Source: Bradyrhizobium sp. 21 (GTDB lineage Bacteria; Pseudomonadota; Alphaproteobacteria; Rhizobiales; Xanthobacteraceae). Taken from it: a stretch of DNA of 64,000 nt. Both the position numbers and the translations under genes were made by a program. The DNA lies in NCBI RefSeq assembly GCF_023073335.1, contig NZ_JADPJG010000015.1, forward strand, positions 132,020-196,019, in the 5' to 3' direction. Positions 1-10,273 of this stretch are shown one piece after another. Position 1 is the stretch's first letter; the number at the start of each line of letters is the position of its first letter. The notes below the pieces were generated by a model, which did not search any database, had not been told where the DNA came from, and was given only the letters and a program-made list of their open reading frames with translations.

Positions 1-76
1 ACAGCATGTGACGGCCGGCCGCCCACGCAGCCCGCAGCGGCGCGGCGATGGAACGGGCGGGGGCGGAGGCTTCCAT
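1..76 (-). CDS. N-terminal fragment of a probable ComF-family protein (cut by window start)
   Basis: The reverse strand opens a reading frame at an ATG at 74-76 and runs off the window start. The 25 visible residues are Ala/Arg-rich (MEASAPARS...) with no diagnostic motif. ComF-family phosphoribosyltransferase-like proteins of related rhizobia often sit divergently from the methyltransferase that follows, and that context is the only reason for the name. It could equally be another divergent gene. Confidence 0.35.
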   Translation of the reverse strand, partial: MEASAPARSIAAPLRAAWAAGRHML

Positions 77-251
77 GAGACGAGGCTAGCGTCATGCGAT
101 TGGCCGCTCAAGCGGGGTTTCGTGCCCCGGACGCAGCGCAGCGCGTGCACGGAAGCCTGGGTCCAGGTTCTGCGCAGCAGCGTAAGAGCGCTGCAGCGCG
201 TCCGGGACACGAGAGATTGCCATCGCCCGCATGTTCGGCGTAACCAGCGGC

Positions 252-1100
252 ATGGCTCAGACCTCGCAAACCCCGCCCGCTCTGTTCGACCGCGCCCTGC
301 TGCATGCAAGGCACGGGCGCGCGCAGGGGCAGGGCCAGGTCACCTTCCTGCTCGACCGTGTCGCCGAAGACATGTCCGACCGGCTGGCTGCGGTGATGCG
401 CGAGTTTCACGCGGCGGCCGATCTCTGGACGCCCGGTGAGGGACTTGCGGCATTGCGCGTGCGATTGCCGTCGATCCAGCGGATTGCGCTCGACGCCGCG
501 GGTTCAGAGAAACTTCCCTTCGCGCCGGAAAGTCTCGACCTCGTTGTCTCGGCGCTGGCGCTGCAATTCGTCAACGACTTGCCGGGCGTGCTCGCGCAAA
601 TCCGCCGCGCGCTGAAGCCGGACGGCCTGCTGCTGGCCGCGATGATCGGCGGTGACAGCCTGACCGAGCTGCGTCAGGCCTTTGCCGCGGCGGAAGCCGA
701 ATGCGAGGGTGGCGTGTCGCCGCGCGTCGCGCCGTTTGCTGACTTACGCGACATCGGCGCATTGTTGCAGCGGGCGGGCTTCGCGCTGCCGGTCACCGAT
801 GTTGACCGCGTCGTGGTGCGTTACGCCAATGCGTTCGCGCTGATGCAGGATCTCCGCCGCATGGGTGCGGCCAATGTGCTGATCGAGCGGCGGCGCACAC
901 CGAGCCGTCGCGCAACGCTGCTGCGGATGGCCGAGATTTATGCCGAGCGCTTTGCCGATGCCGACGGCCGCATCCGCGCGACGTTCGACATCATCTGGCT
1001 CTCCGGCTGGGCCCCACATGCGAGCCAGCAGCAGCCGCTGAAGCCGGGGTCGGCCAAGGCGAGCCTGGCGGAGGCGGTGAAGAAGGCGGGGGAGACCTGA
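252..1100 (+). CDS. SAM-dependent methyltransferase-like protein (NDUFAF5/BioC type)
   Basis: A 282-residue class I methyltransferase-fold protein resembling the NDUFAF5 / BioC-like group, which in mitochondria acts in respiratory complex I assembly. The post-motif I and motif II/III region is clear (LDLVVSALALQFVNDLPG, then a leucine-rich strand LLLAAMIGGDS). The glycine-rich SAM loop expected near residues 55-75 is poorly conserved, so enzymatic activity is uncertain. I prefer the ATG at 252 because the conserved family start (alanine/proline-rich, then LFDRALLHAR) begins there; an in-frame ATG at 231 adds seven residues. It is divergent from the ComF-like fragment. The real target is not known from sequence. 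Confidence 0.7.
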   Translation: MAQTSQTPPALFDRALLHARHGRAQGQGQVTFLLDRVAEDMSDRLAAVMREFHAAADLWTPGEGLAALRVRLPSIQRIALDAAGSEKLPFAPESLDLVVSALALQFVNDLPGVLAQIRRALKPDGLLLAAMIGGDSLTELRQAFAAAEAECEGGVSPRVAPFADLRDIGALLQRAGFALPVTDVDRVVVRYANAFALMQDLRRMGAANVLIERRRTPSRRATLLRMAEIYAERFADADGRIRATFDIIWLSGWAPHASQQQPLKPGSAKASLAEAVKKAGET

Positions 1101-1320
1101 GCGGGATACCGCTCATCGTCGGTATGACGGTTACCCGCCTGTCCATGGATGGTCACGTCGCAAACCGTCTTGATTCAAGGGTAATCGAGCAGGCTGCTTG
1201 ACGAACCTTTGATTCGCGGGCAGGCTGTGGGAGCCTTGCCATTCGGCAGGCGCATCCTGCAGGGGCGTTCCCTCAGGCTGTTGACCGCACAGGGCCATGC
1301 CCTTGCAAAGGAGAACTAAC

Positions 1321-2490
1321 ATGCAGCTTTCGAAGCTGACCTTTCCGGTTGTCTCATTCCGGAATCTTGAAGCCCCTCAACATATTCATAAGCAAGGTTA
1401 TCGCGACTATTTCGCGATGGTCGATTTGCGCGATCTGCCGGATCTTTCGGAGTGGCGGAAGATCAACGTCCGCGATCCGAAGTTGAGCGGGGCGGTCCCA
1501 GCGAAAATTCGTGCAAGCGTTAGCGATCAGCCAGAGCTTTTCGTCTTCATGAACCGTGGAATTGTTCTGTCAGTCGAGTCGGTTCAATTCGACAACAAGA
1601 GCGGAAAGCTCACAGTCAGTCTGCGTGATCCCGTTCTGCATGGGCTCCTTGATGGTGGGCACACATACAACATCTTGTTGGAAGAACGAGACGCATTGGA
1701 AGAGCCGCAGTATGTGCGGATAGAGATACTGGAAGGCTTCAGGCCGGAGGATATCCCTCAGCTGGTTGATGCACGCAATACATCCAATCAGGTTCGCGAT
1801 CAGAGCTTAATGAATCTGAGTGGCGAGTTCGATAAGCTAAAGAAGGCGCTCGCAAAGGAGTCCTACGCCGAAGCAATCGCGTACAAGGAGTATGAGGTTC
1901 TTCCTAACGGCGATCAAAAGCCAATCGACGTGCGGGATATTATCGCCATACTTACTGCGTTCGAGCGAGATCACTTTGATGACAAGGTCCATCCCATCAA
2001 CGCTTACCGCTCGAAAGCTGCGTGCTTGCAGCACTTTAAGGATCACACCAAGTCGTATCAGAAGATTTACCCGCTCGCAGCGGACATCCTAGAGCTCTAC
2101 GATCTGATCCAGCTCCAGCTTCCAGACCTCTACAATAAGGTTCGTGGTGGCAAGTTTGGCCACCTTACCGGCGTCACAACTTACAAGGGGAAACACAAAG
2201 CGCATCTGGAATTCATCAACAAGGATTCCAAGTATGGCGTTCCGGCAGGTTTCACCTATCCCATTCTTGGCGGCTTCCGTGCTTTGATCGAAGAAAAAGG
2301 CGGTCGGTATGTGTGGGGTAAGGGTCTTGATCCGCGTCAAATGCTCCAAAACGGTCTTGGTGAGACACTTGCCGACACGATCGGCAATTTCGCTCTCGAC
2401 GCTCGAAATCCATCCAAGACCGGTAAGTCACCGCTCGTTTGGCAGGCCTGCTATCAGGCGGCGCGCGTTGCCTACCTTGAGACCAACTAA
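1321..2490 (+). CDS. AIPR-family protein (candidate abortive-infection phage-resistance gene)
   Basis: A 389-residue protein matching the architecture of the AIPR family (abortive infection phage resistance, Pfam PF10592 by recollection). It has an NRG-I motif (residues 78-81), a DGGHT motif (111-115, in place of the common NG-x-QT) and an asparagine/arginine cluster ARNTSNQVRDQSL (151-163). The start is fixed by a strong Shine-Dalgarno AAGGAG seven bases before the ATG; the in-frame ATG upstream at 1297 has none. Base composition is visibly less GC-rich than the flanks and codon choice is mixed, which fits recent acquisition. It sits alone between housekeeping genes and is followed at once by a perfect hairpin. 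Phage defence is inferred from the family name; the mechanism is unknown. Confidence 0.7.
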   Translation: MQLSKLTFPVVSFRNLEAPQHIHKQGYRDYFAMVDLRDLPDLSEWRKINVRDPKLSGAVPAKIRASVSDQPELFVFMNRGIVLSVESVQFDNKSGKLTVSLRDPVLHGLLDGGHTYNILLEERDALEEPQYVRIEILEGFRPEDIPQLVDARNTSNQVRDQSLMNLSGEFDKLKKALAKESYAEAIAYKEYEVLPNGDQKPIDVRDIIAILTAFERDHFDDKVHPINAYRSKAACLQHFKDHTKSYQKIYPLAADILELYDLIQLQLPDLYNKVRGGKFGHLTGVTTYKGKHKAHLEFINKDSKYGVPAGFTYPILGGFRALIEEKGGRYVWGKGLDPRQMLQNGLGETLADTIGNFALDARNPSKTGKSPLVWQACYQAARVAYLETN

Positions 2491-2500
2491 AGCAACGCTC

Positions 2501-2528
2501 CGTACTGGGAGCTATGGCTCCCAGTACG
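2501..2528. terminator. 12-bp perfect hairpin between AIPR gene and mutT
   Basis: CGTACTGGGAGC (2501-2512) and its exact complement (2517-2528) flank a TATG loop. It begins 10 bases after the AIPR stop and ends one base before the mutT stop codon on the other strand, so it can serve both converging transcripts. No long U-tract follows in either direction, so it is a weakly typical intrinsic terminator. Confidence 0.6.
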
Positions 2529-2939
2529 TCACATCAGCAAATCAATCAGATGCGGGATCAGCGGAATATCCGCGGGCGGCATGGGATAGTCGCGCAGCTT
2601 GTTGGCGCGAACCCAGGCCAGGGTCTGGCCCTCGCGCGGCGTGACCTGTCCCTCCCAGCGCCGGCAGATGTAGAGCGGCATCAGCAGGTGGAAGGTCTCG
2701 TAGCCGTGGCTCGCGAAGGTCAGCGGCGCCAGGCAGGGTTCGGCGACGGTGATGCCGAGCTCCTCCTGGAGCTCGCGGATCAGGCTCTGCTCCGGGCGCT
2801 CGCCGGGTTCGCACTTGCCGCCGGGAAATTCCCAGAGGCCGGCCAGCGTCTTGCCCGGGGGACGCTGCGCGATCAGGACGCGCTTGTCGGCGTCGACAAG
2901 CGCGCAGGCCACCACCAGTGTCAGTTTGAGATCGGCCAT
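2529..2939 (-). CDS. mutT: (Deoxy)nucleoside triphosphate pyrophosphohydrolase, MutT/Nudix family
   Basis: A 136-residue Nudix hydrolase. The Nudix box GX5EX7REUXEEXGU is complete (GGKCEPGERPEQSLIRELQEELGI region, about residues 38-60). The surrounding layout (VLIAQRPPGK, then LAGLWEFPGGK) is that of MutT, which hydrolyses 8-oxo-dGTP and keeps it out of DNA. I place the start at the ATG at 2937-2939 (MADLKLTLVV), which gives the family length; the frame extends 26 residues further upstream without conservation. It converges on the AIPR gene across the 2501-2528 hairpin and is divergent from the TadG-like gene. Confidence 0.88.
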   Translation of the reverse strand: MADLKLTLVVACALVDADKRVLIAQRPPGKTLAGLWEFPGGKCEPGERPEQSLIRELQEELGITVAEPCLAPLTFASHGYETFHLLMPLYICRRWEGQVTPREGQTLAWVRANKLRDYPMPPADIPLIPHLIDLLM

Positions 2940-3078
2940 GCCTGCGATGTCGCTCACTGAAGATCGTCCGAAACGATTCGTTAACCCCGTTACGGTCCAC
3001 GTTTCCGAGGTCTCCATAAGTCATATTTAATCGACCGTTCCTAGAGTGGAAACGCTTTAACCATTCCGGGCCCGATCC

Positions 3079-4437
3079 ATGCGCGCTGCGTTTCGCACCA
3101 TCATCCGCCGGTTCGTCCGCGACCGACGCGGCAATATCGCGGTGATCTTCGCAATCTGCTGCGTCCCCCTGATCAGTTTCGTCGGCAGTGCGATCGACTA
3201 CTCCCGCGCGACGCAGCTCCGCTCGAAGCTTCAGGCCGCGGCCGACGCCGCCAGCGTTGGCTCGCTTGCCAAGGCTTCGCCGGGCTTTGCCGCCGCGGGC
3301 TCGATGACGTCGGATGGCCCGATCCCGGTCGGCGTCACCGATGCCCAGAACATCTTCAACGCCAATCGCTCCAATCTGACCGGCTACACGCTCAATAGCG
3401 TCACCCCGAGCATGGTCAAGACCGGCTCGACCATCACCTCGACGATTTCGTTTACCGCCACCATCAACACCATGTTTCTCGGCCTGATCGGCAAGTCGTC
3501 GCTGGTCATGAGCGGCACGTCGACGTCAACGGCCAACATGCCGCTCTACGTCGATTTCTACCTCCTGCTGGACAATTCGCCGTCGATGGGAGTTGCGGCG
3601 ACGCCGACAGACATAACGAAGTTGCAGGGAAAGACGGGTGGATGCGCGTTCGCGTGTCACGACACCTCCAAGAGCGCTGGCACAAGCAACTACGACATAG
3701 CCAAAGCAAATGGCATCACGACCCGAATCGACGTGGTTCGCCAGGCAAGCGCGAACCTGATGGACACGGCCAAGAACACGCAGACCTACTCGAACCAGTT
3801 CAGAATGGCGATCTACGATTTCGGCGCCGCGTCGGCGACGATCGGATTGAGAAATCTATTCTCGCTCTCATCAAGCCTGACGTCCGCCAAGACCGCGGCG
3901 GGAAACATCGACCTGATGGCGGTGGCCGGTCAGAATGACTCGTATACCGCCGATAAAGACACGCCCTTCACGACTATTTTTCCTGCGATCAATACCGAAA
4001 TCGCCTCGTCGGGAACCGGCACATCCGCGTCACCGCTGAAATATCTGTTCTTTGTATCCGATGGCGTCGCCGACGAAACCAACTCGAGCACGACGGCGTG
4101 CAGCGTCTGGCCCGGCTCGTATCCACTTTACACGCCAACGAACCGTTGTCAGTCGCCGATCAATCCGGCGCTCTGCACGACCCTCAAGAACCGCGGTATC
4201 AAGATTGCGGTGCTGTACACGACATATCAGCCCCCTACCGACTCCTGGTACGACATGTGGGTCGCGCCCTTCAACGCCGGGACGTGGGGCCCGTCTCCGA
4301 ACAGCAAGATCGCGCAGAACATGCAGAGCTGCGCTTCGCCGGGATTCTATTTCGAGGTCAGCCCGACCCAGGGAATTTCGGACGCGATGGACGCGCTGTT
4401 CAAGAAGGCGCTTGCCGACGCGCGAATCTCGGGGTGA
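3079..4437 (+). CDS. TadG-like pilus-assembly protein with von Willebrand factor A domain
   Basis: A 452-residue protein with the Tad N-terminal signature: basic residues, then RRGNIAVIFAICCVPL as the membrane segment (about 18-40), and a helix rich in Ala/Asp. A vWA domain follows, with a MIDAS-like DNSPSMG motif near residue 163 and FVSDG further on. TadG-type proteins are minor pseudopilin-associated proteins of Flp/Tad pili. No other tad genes are nearby, so this is an orphan copy, as is common in Bradyrhizobium. The middle and end of the gene are less GC-rich than the N-terminal part. The role in attachment is inferred. Confidence 0.75.
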   Translation: MRAAFRTIIRRFVRDRRGNIAVIFAICCVPLISFVGSAIDYSRATQLRSKLQAAADAASVGSLAKASPGFAAAGSMTSDGPIPVGVTDAQNIFNANRSNLTGYTLNSVTPSMVKTGSTITSTISFTATINTMFLGLIGKSSLVMSGTSTSTANMPLYVDFYLLLDNSPSMGVAATPTDITKLQGKTGGCAFACHDTSKSAGTSNYDIAKANGITTRIDVVRQASANLMDTAKNTQTYSNQFRMAIYDFGAASATIGLRNLFSLSSSLTSAKTAAGNIDLMAVAGQNDSYTADKDTPFTTIFPAINTEIASSGTGTSASPLKYLFFVSDGVADETNSSTTACSVWPGSYPLYTPTNRCQSPINPALCTTLKNRGIKIAVLYTTYQPPTDSWYDMWVAPFNAGTWGPSPNSKIAQNMQSCASPGFYFEVSPTQGISDAMDALFKKALADARISG

Positions 4438-4451
4438 GGGTGTAGCGGACG

Positions 4452-5693
4452 CTACGACCGGTAATCCCCGTTGATCGCGATATACTCCTTGGTGAGGTCG
4501 CAGGTCAGCACGCGGTCGCGGCCCTTGCCGAGGCCGAGCGAGACCTTGATCGCGATCTCCGGCGCCTTCATCGCCTCCGACACCTGCGCTTCGTCATAGG
4601 ACGGATCGCGCGCGCCGCTCTTGGCGACGCGGATGCCGTTGAAGGAGATCGAGAGCTTGTCGCGATCGGCCGGCTCGCCGGCCTTGCCGACCGCCATCAC
4701 CACGCGGCCCCAATTGGCGTCCTCGCCGGCGATCGCAGTCTTCACCAGCGGCGAGTTCGCAATCGACATCGCGATCTTGCGCGCAGAGGCCTTGGTCTTG
4801 GCGCCCTCGACCGTGATCTCGACCAGCTTGCGCGCGCCTTCGCCGTCGCGGGCCACCTGCTCGGACAGATTGGCGAGCACCTGGTTGAAAGCCTTGACGA
4901 AGGCCTTCAGGCGCGGGTCGCTGGCGCGACTGATCTTTGGCGCGCCCTGTTCGGCGGCAGCACCGGTCGCAAAGGCCAGCAGCGTGTCCGAGGTCGAAGT
5001 GTCGCCGTCGATCGTCACCGCGTTGAACGTGTCCTCGACGCCGCTCTTGAGCAAAGCTTGCAGCGCGGCGGGCCCGATCGGCGCGTCGGTGAAGATGAAC
5101 GACAGCATCGTCGCCATGTCGGGCGCGATCATGCCGGCGCCCTTGGCCATGCCGTTGATCGTGACCTTGGCCTTGCCGAGCTTCACGGTCGCGGTCGCGA
5201 CCTTCGGGAACGTGTCGGTGGTCATGATCGCCTTGGCGGCTGCCAGATAGTCGCCGGCCTCGGCGGTTTCCGCCAGACGCCCGAGCACGCCGTCGAATTT
5301 GGTCGCATCCAGCGGCTCGCCGATCACCCCGGTCGAGGCCAGGAAGATTTCGCCCTCGGTGCAACCGACCGCCTTGGCCGCGATCTTCGCGGTCAGCGCG
5401 GTGGAGCTGCGGCCGGTCTTGCCGGTGAAGGCATTGGCATTGCCGGAATTGACCACCAGCGCGCGCGCCTTGCCGCCCTTCAGCTTGGCGCGGCACCATT
5501 CCACCGGCGCGGAGGGGCATTTCGATTTGGTGAAGACACCCGCGACCGCAGTGCCCTTGTCCATCACCGCCAGCAGCACGTCGGTGCGGTTCTTGTAGCG
5601 GATGCCGGCCTCGGCCGTTGCAAGGCGGACGCCCGCGATGGTGGGCATGTCGGGAACAGATTTCGGGGCGAGAGGGGAGACGGCTGAGGACAT
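4452..5693 (-). CDS. argJ: Bifunctional glutamate N-acetyltransferase / amino-acid N-acetyltransferase ArgJ
   Basis: A 413-residue enzyme of arginine biosynthesis that moves an acetyl group from N-acetylornithine to glutamate (and may acetylate glutamate from acetyl-CoA). It has the self-cleavage motif ATML: the proenzyme splits before Thr195, which becomes the catalytic nucleophile. KGAGMIAPDM precedes the site, and the C-terminus has the DLTKEYIAINGDYRS ending seen in ArgJ. Length and colinearity are normal. It lies downstream of the PpiC-type gene on the same strand, separated by about 100 bases with a strong hairpin, so it is probably transcribed separately. Confidence 0.95.
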   Translation of the reverse strand: MSSAVSPLAPKSVPDMPTIAGVRLATAEAGIRYKNRTDVLLAVMDKGTAVAGVFTKSKCPSAPVEWCRAKLKGGKARALVVNSGNANAFTGKTGRSSTALTAKIAAKAVGCTEGEIFLASTGVIGEPLDATKFDGVLGRLAETAEAGDYLAAAKAIMTTDTFPKVATATVKLGKAKVTINGMAKGAGMIAPDMATMLSFIFTDAPIGPAALQALLKSGVEDTFNAVTIDGDTSTSDTLLAFATGAAAEQGAPKISRASDPRLKAFVKAFNQVLANLSEQVARDGEGARKLVEITVEGAKTKASARKIAMSIANSPLVKTAIAGEDANWGRVVMAVGKAGEPADRDKLSISFNGIRVAKSGARDPSYDEAQVSEAMKAPEIAIKVSLGLGKGRDRVLTCDLTKEYIAINGDYRS

Positions 5694-5728
5694 CGTTGGG
5701 CGCGCCTTGGTGAGGTCTGGATATGCAG

Positions 5729-5751
5729 ATGGCCGGGCGATGCCCGGCCAT
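5729..5751 (-). terminator. Hairpin between ppiC-type gene and argJ
   Basis: ATGGCCGGGC (5729-5738) pairs exactly with GCCCGGCCAT (5742-5751) around a 3-base loop, about 50 bases past the stop of the foldase gene and 35 bases before the argJ start. The stem is strong but lacks a U-run, so it may be a rho-assisted terminator or an mRNA 3'-end stabiliser. Confidence 0.5.
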
Positions 5752-5797
5752 TGCGATGCTTAGATACCCTTGGCGTCACCGAAGTGACAGCAGATTC

Positions 5798-6748
5798 TTA
5801 CTTCTTGGCGGGAGGCGCCATCTTGCTGTCGGAGGGCTTCGCCGCATCGGCAGGCTTTGCATCCGACTTTGCATCCGACTTGGCATCCGGCTTGGCGTCC
5901 GCCGCCGGCTGGTCCATCCGCTCGACCTTGGCTTCCGCGCGCAGCTTGGCGACGTAGTCGGCCTGGGCCTTGCGGGTCACATACTGCTCGATCTGGGCCT
6001 TGACCTGCTCGAAATCAGGCGCCTTGCGGCTGCGCTTTTCCTCGACCTTGATGATGTGCCAGCCGAACTGCGACTTCACGGGGTCGGAGATCTTGCCCGG
6101 CTCCAGCGCAAACGCCACGGTCGAGAATTCCGGCACCATCTGCTCCTTGGTGAAGAAGCCGAGGTCGCCACCGTCAGCGGAGCCCGGATCCTTGGACTTC
6201 TTCTTGGCGAGCTCTGCGAAATCTGCGCCCTTGTCGAGCTCGGCCTTCACCGCCTTGGCCTCGTCCTCGGTCTCGACCAGGATGTGGCGGGCGCGCACTT
6301 CCTGCTCGCCGGTGATCTGCTTGGAGGCCTCCTCATAGACCTTCTTCATGGCGTCTGGGGTGGTCGCGGCCTTGCCTTCCTGGGCCAGCAAATTGTCCAT
6401 CAGCAGGCGGTTGCGGGCGAACGCCATGCGCTTCTTGAACTCCTCGCCGTCGGCGATCTTCTTGTCCTCGGCAGCCTTGCCGACGATCTTCATGTCGATC
6501 AGGAAGGACAGGACGTTCTCGTCCTTGGTCGCGGGGTCCATCTGGGCGAGGCTCGGTCCGAGTTCCTCCTCGGCCATGGCGACGTCACTCTTCTTGATTT
6601 CAACGCCATTGACCTTCGCCAGCACCGGATCGTCGGCGGCCCGGAGCGGGCCTGCGAACGCCAGGGTCAGCGCCAGGGCAAGGCTGCCAGCCAGGGCCGA
6701 CGCGTGGCGGAAACGCTGGCCGGTGATTACCGGGAACGAGGTGGTCAT
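5798..6748 (-). CDS. Periplasmic peptidylprolyl isomerase, parvulin/PpiC family
   Basis: A 316-residue exported foldase. An N-terminal signal peptide (MTTSFPVITGQRFRHAS..., hydrophobic ALALTLAFAGPLRAA) is followed by a SurA-N-like helical region and a parvulin domain with ARHILVETEDEAK, GGDLGFFTKEQMVPEF and FGWHIIKVEEKR. It catalyses cis-trans isomerisation of prolyl bonds in secreted proteins. The tail is a low-complexity run of DAKSDAK/PAD repeats, probably a flexible linker. The ATG at 6746-6748 has AAGGA upstream and gives a proper signal peptide, so I use it rather than the ATG 16 codons earlier. It is divergent from secA, which suits a secretion role. Confidence 0.88.
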   Translation of the reverse strand: MTTSFPVITGQRFRHASALAGSLALALTLAFAGPLRAADDPVLAKVNGVEIKKSDVAMAEEELGPSLAQMDPATKDENVLSFLIDMKIVGKAAEDKKIADGEEFKKRMAFARNRLLMDNLLAQEGKAATTPDAMKKVYEEASKQITGEQEVRARHILVETEDEAKAVKAELDKGADFAELAKKKSKDPGSADGGDLGFFTKEQMVPEFSTVAFALEPGKISDPVKSQFGWHIIKVEEKRSRKAPDFEQVKAQIEQYVTRKAQADYVAKLRAEAKVERMDQPAADAKPDAKSDAKSDAKPADAAKPSDSKMAPPAKK

Positions 6749-7102
6749 GGAAAATCCTTTTGTTGAAGCAGGGGGCTGCTCGAGCGCGGCGGACACTCGC
6801 CCAATTCAGGGGGCCTTGGCAACGCGAAAAGTCTGTCAAAATGATGAATTAGCCGCAATGCGCCCGCCGTTGACAAGGCCCTGACCGGGCCATATCTCTG
6901 GCCGGTCGCGTCCATGGCGATGGCGTTTATTTTGCTGCGTTTTTGGCCGTTGAACCCGGACTTGCCCAACTCCCACCCATATGGCGGATGGACCCCCGAC
7001 GTCGGGGCTCCGGCGCCATCAGGCGTCACGGTGAGTTGATAGGCAGGCGGGTGACAACCTCTTGGCTGCAACGCGGTTGAATCGCGAACACAGGAACTAG
7101 TC
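6749..7102. other. Divergent intergenic region ppiC-type / secA
   Basis: This 354-base stretch holds the promoters of two divergent secretion genes. The only clear structure is a perfect 14-base palindrome, CCCCGACGTCGGGG, at 6994-7007, about 95 bases before the secA start. I see no credible small ORF or RNA gene. Confidence 0.5.
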
Positions 7103-9943
<2,841 letters not shown>

Positions 9944-10029
9944 GCCTCGCATTCAAGTCGACGGGTCCAGACGACAGCTCGTAAAGCGCTGATCGCCTGG
10001 GCCGGTAGCAGCGAGTCGTGGGCCGGCCC

Positions 10030-10054
10030 GGAACCGTATGCGGCGAACGGTGTT
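10030..10054 (+). promoter_or_regulatory. Possible EcfG (general stress sigma) promoter-like sequence
   Basis: GGAAC at 10030-10034 and TGTT at 10051-10054 are 16 bases apart, close to the alphaproteobacterial EcfG consensus GGAAC-N16/17-CGTT. The kinase downstream is of the HWE class, often tied to stress and light signalling. The -10 match is imperfect and 220 bases separate it from the start codon, so this is weak. Confidence 0.25.
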
Positions 10055-10063
10055 GTAGACATC

Positions 10064-10110
10064 GTAAGTTTTGCGCGGGCGCTTTGGTAAGTTTTGCGCG
10101 GCGCGCTTTG
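10064..10110 (+). repeat. Tandem direct repeat, 23/24 bases
   Basis: GTAAGTTTTGCGCGGGCGCTTTG (shown here only by position: 10064-10086) is followed immediately by a near-identical copy at 10087-10110 that differs by one inserted base and a local shift in the GC run. Head-to-tail repeats of about 23 bp put equivalent bases on the same DNA face, as in operators. Confidence 0.7.
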
Positions 10111-10273
10111 GACTGCATCGCGCAAAAGACGCGGTGGGTGTTGGTCCGGACCAAGTTCAGACATGCGAGATGCGGGTAGGGATGGCTCGACGTGATGATG
10201 CCTCCACAGGTCAGGTGACGGGCTTGATTGCGCGGGATGATGCATCCCGTAGCGCCGCGCTGAAGACTGCTTC

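Larger units (their letters stand above)
9944..10273. other. Intergenic region upstream of HWE kinase with tandem repeat
   Basis: 330 bases between secA and the sensor kinase. It contains a tandem imperfect duplication (10064-10110) and a possible GGAAC-N16-TGTT sequence at 10030-10054 that loosely fits the EcfG general-stress sigma consensus. No convincing ORF is present; the frames that cross it lack a good start or recognisable motifs. Confidence 0.45.

Noticed and set aside
8..439. 143-residue plus-strand frame at the window start
   Set aside because: It overlaps the better-supported methyltransferase and the divergent ComF-like start, and is Arg/Pro/Gly-rich without motifs.
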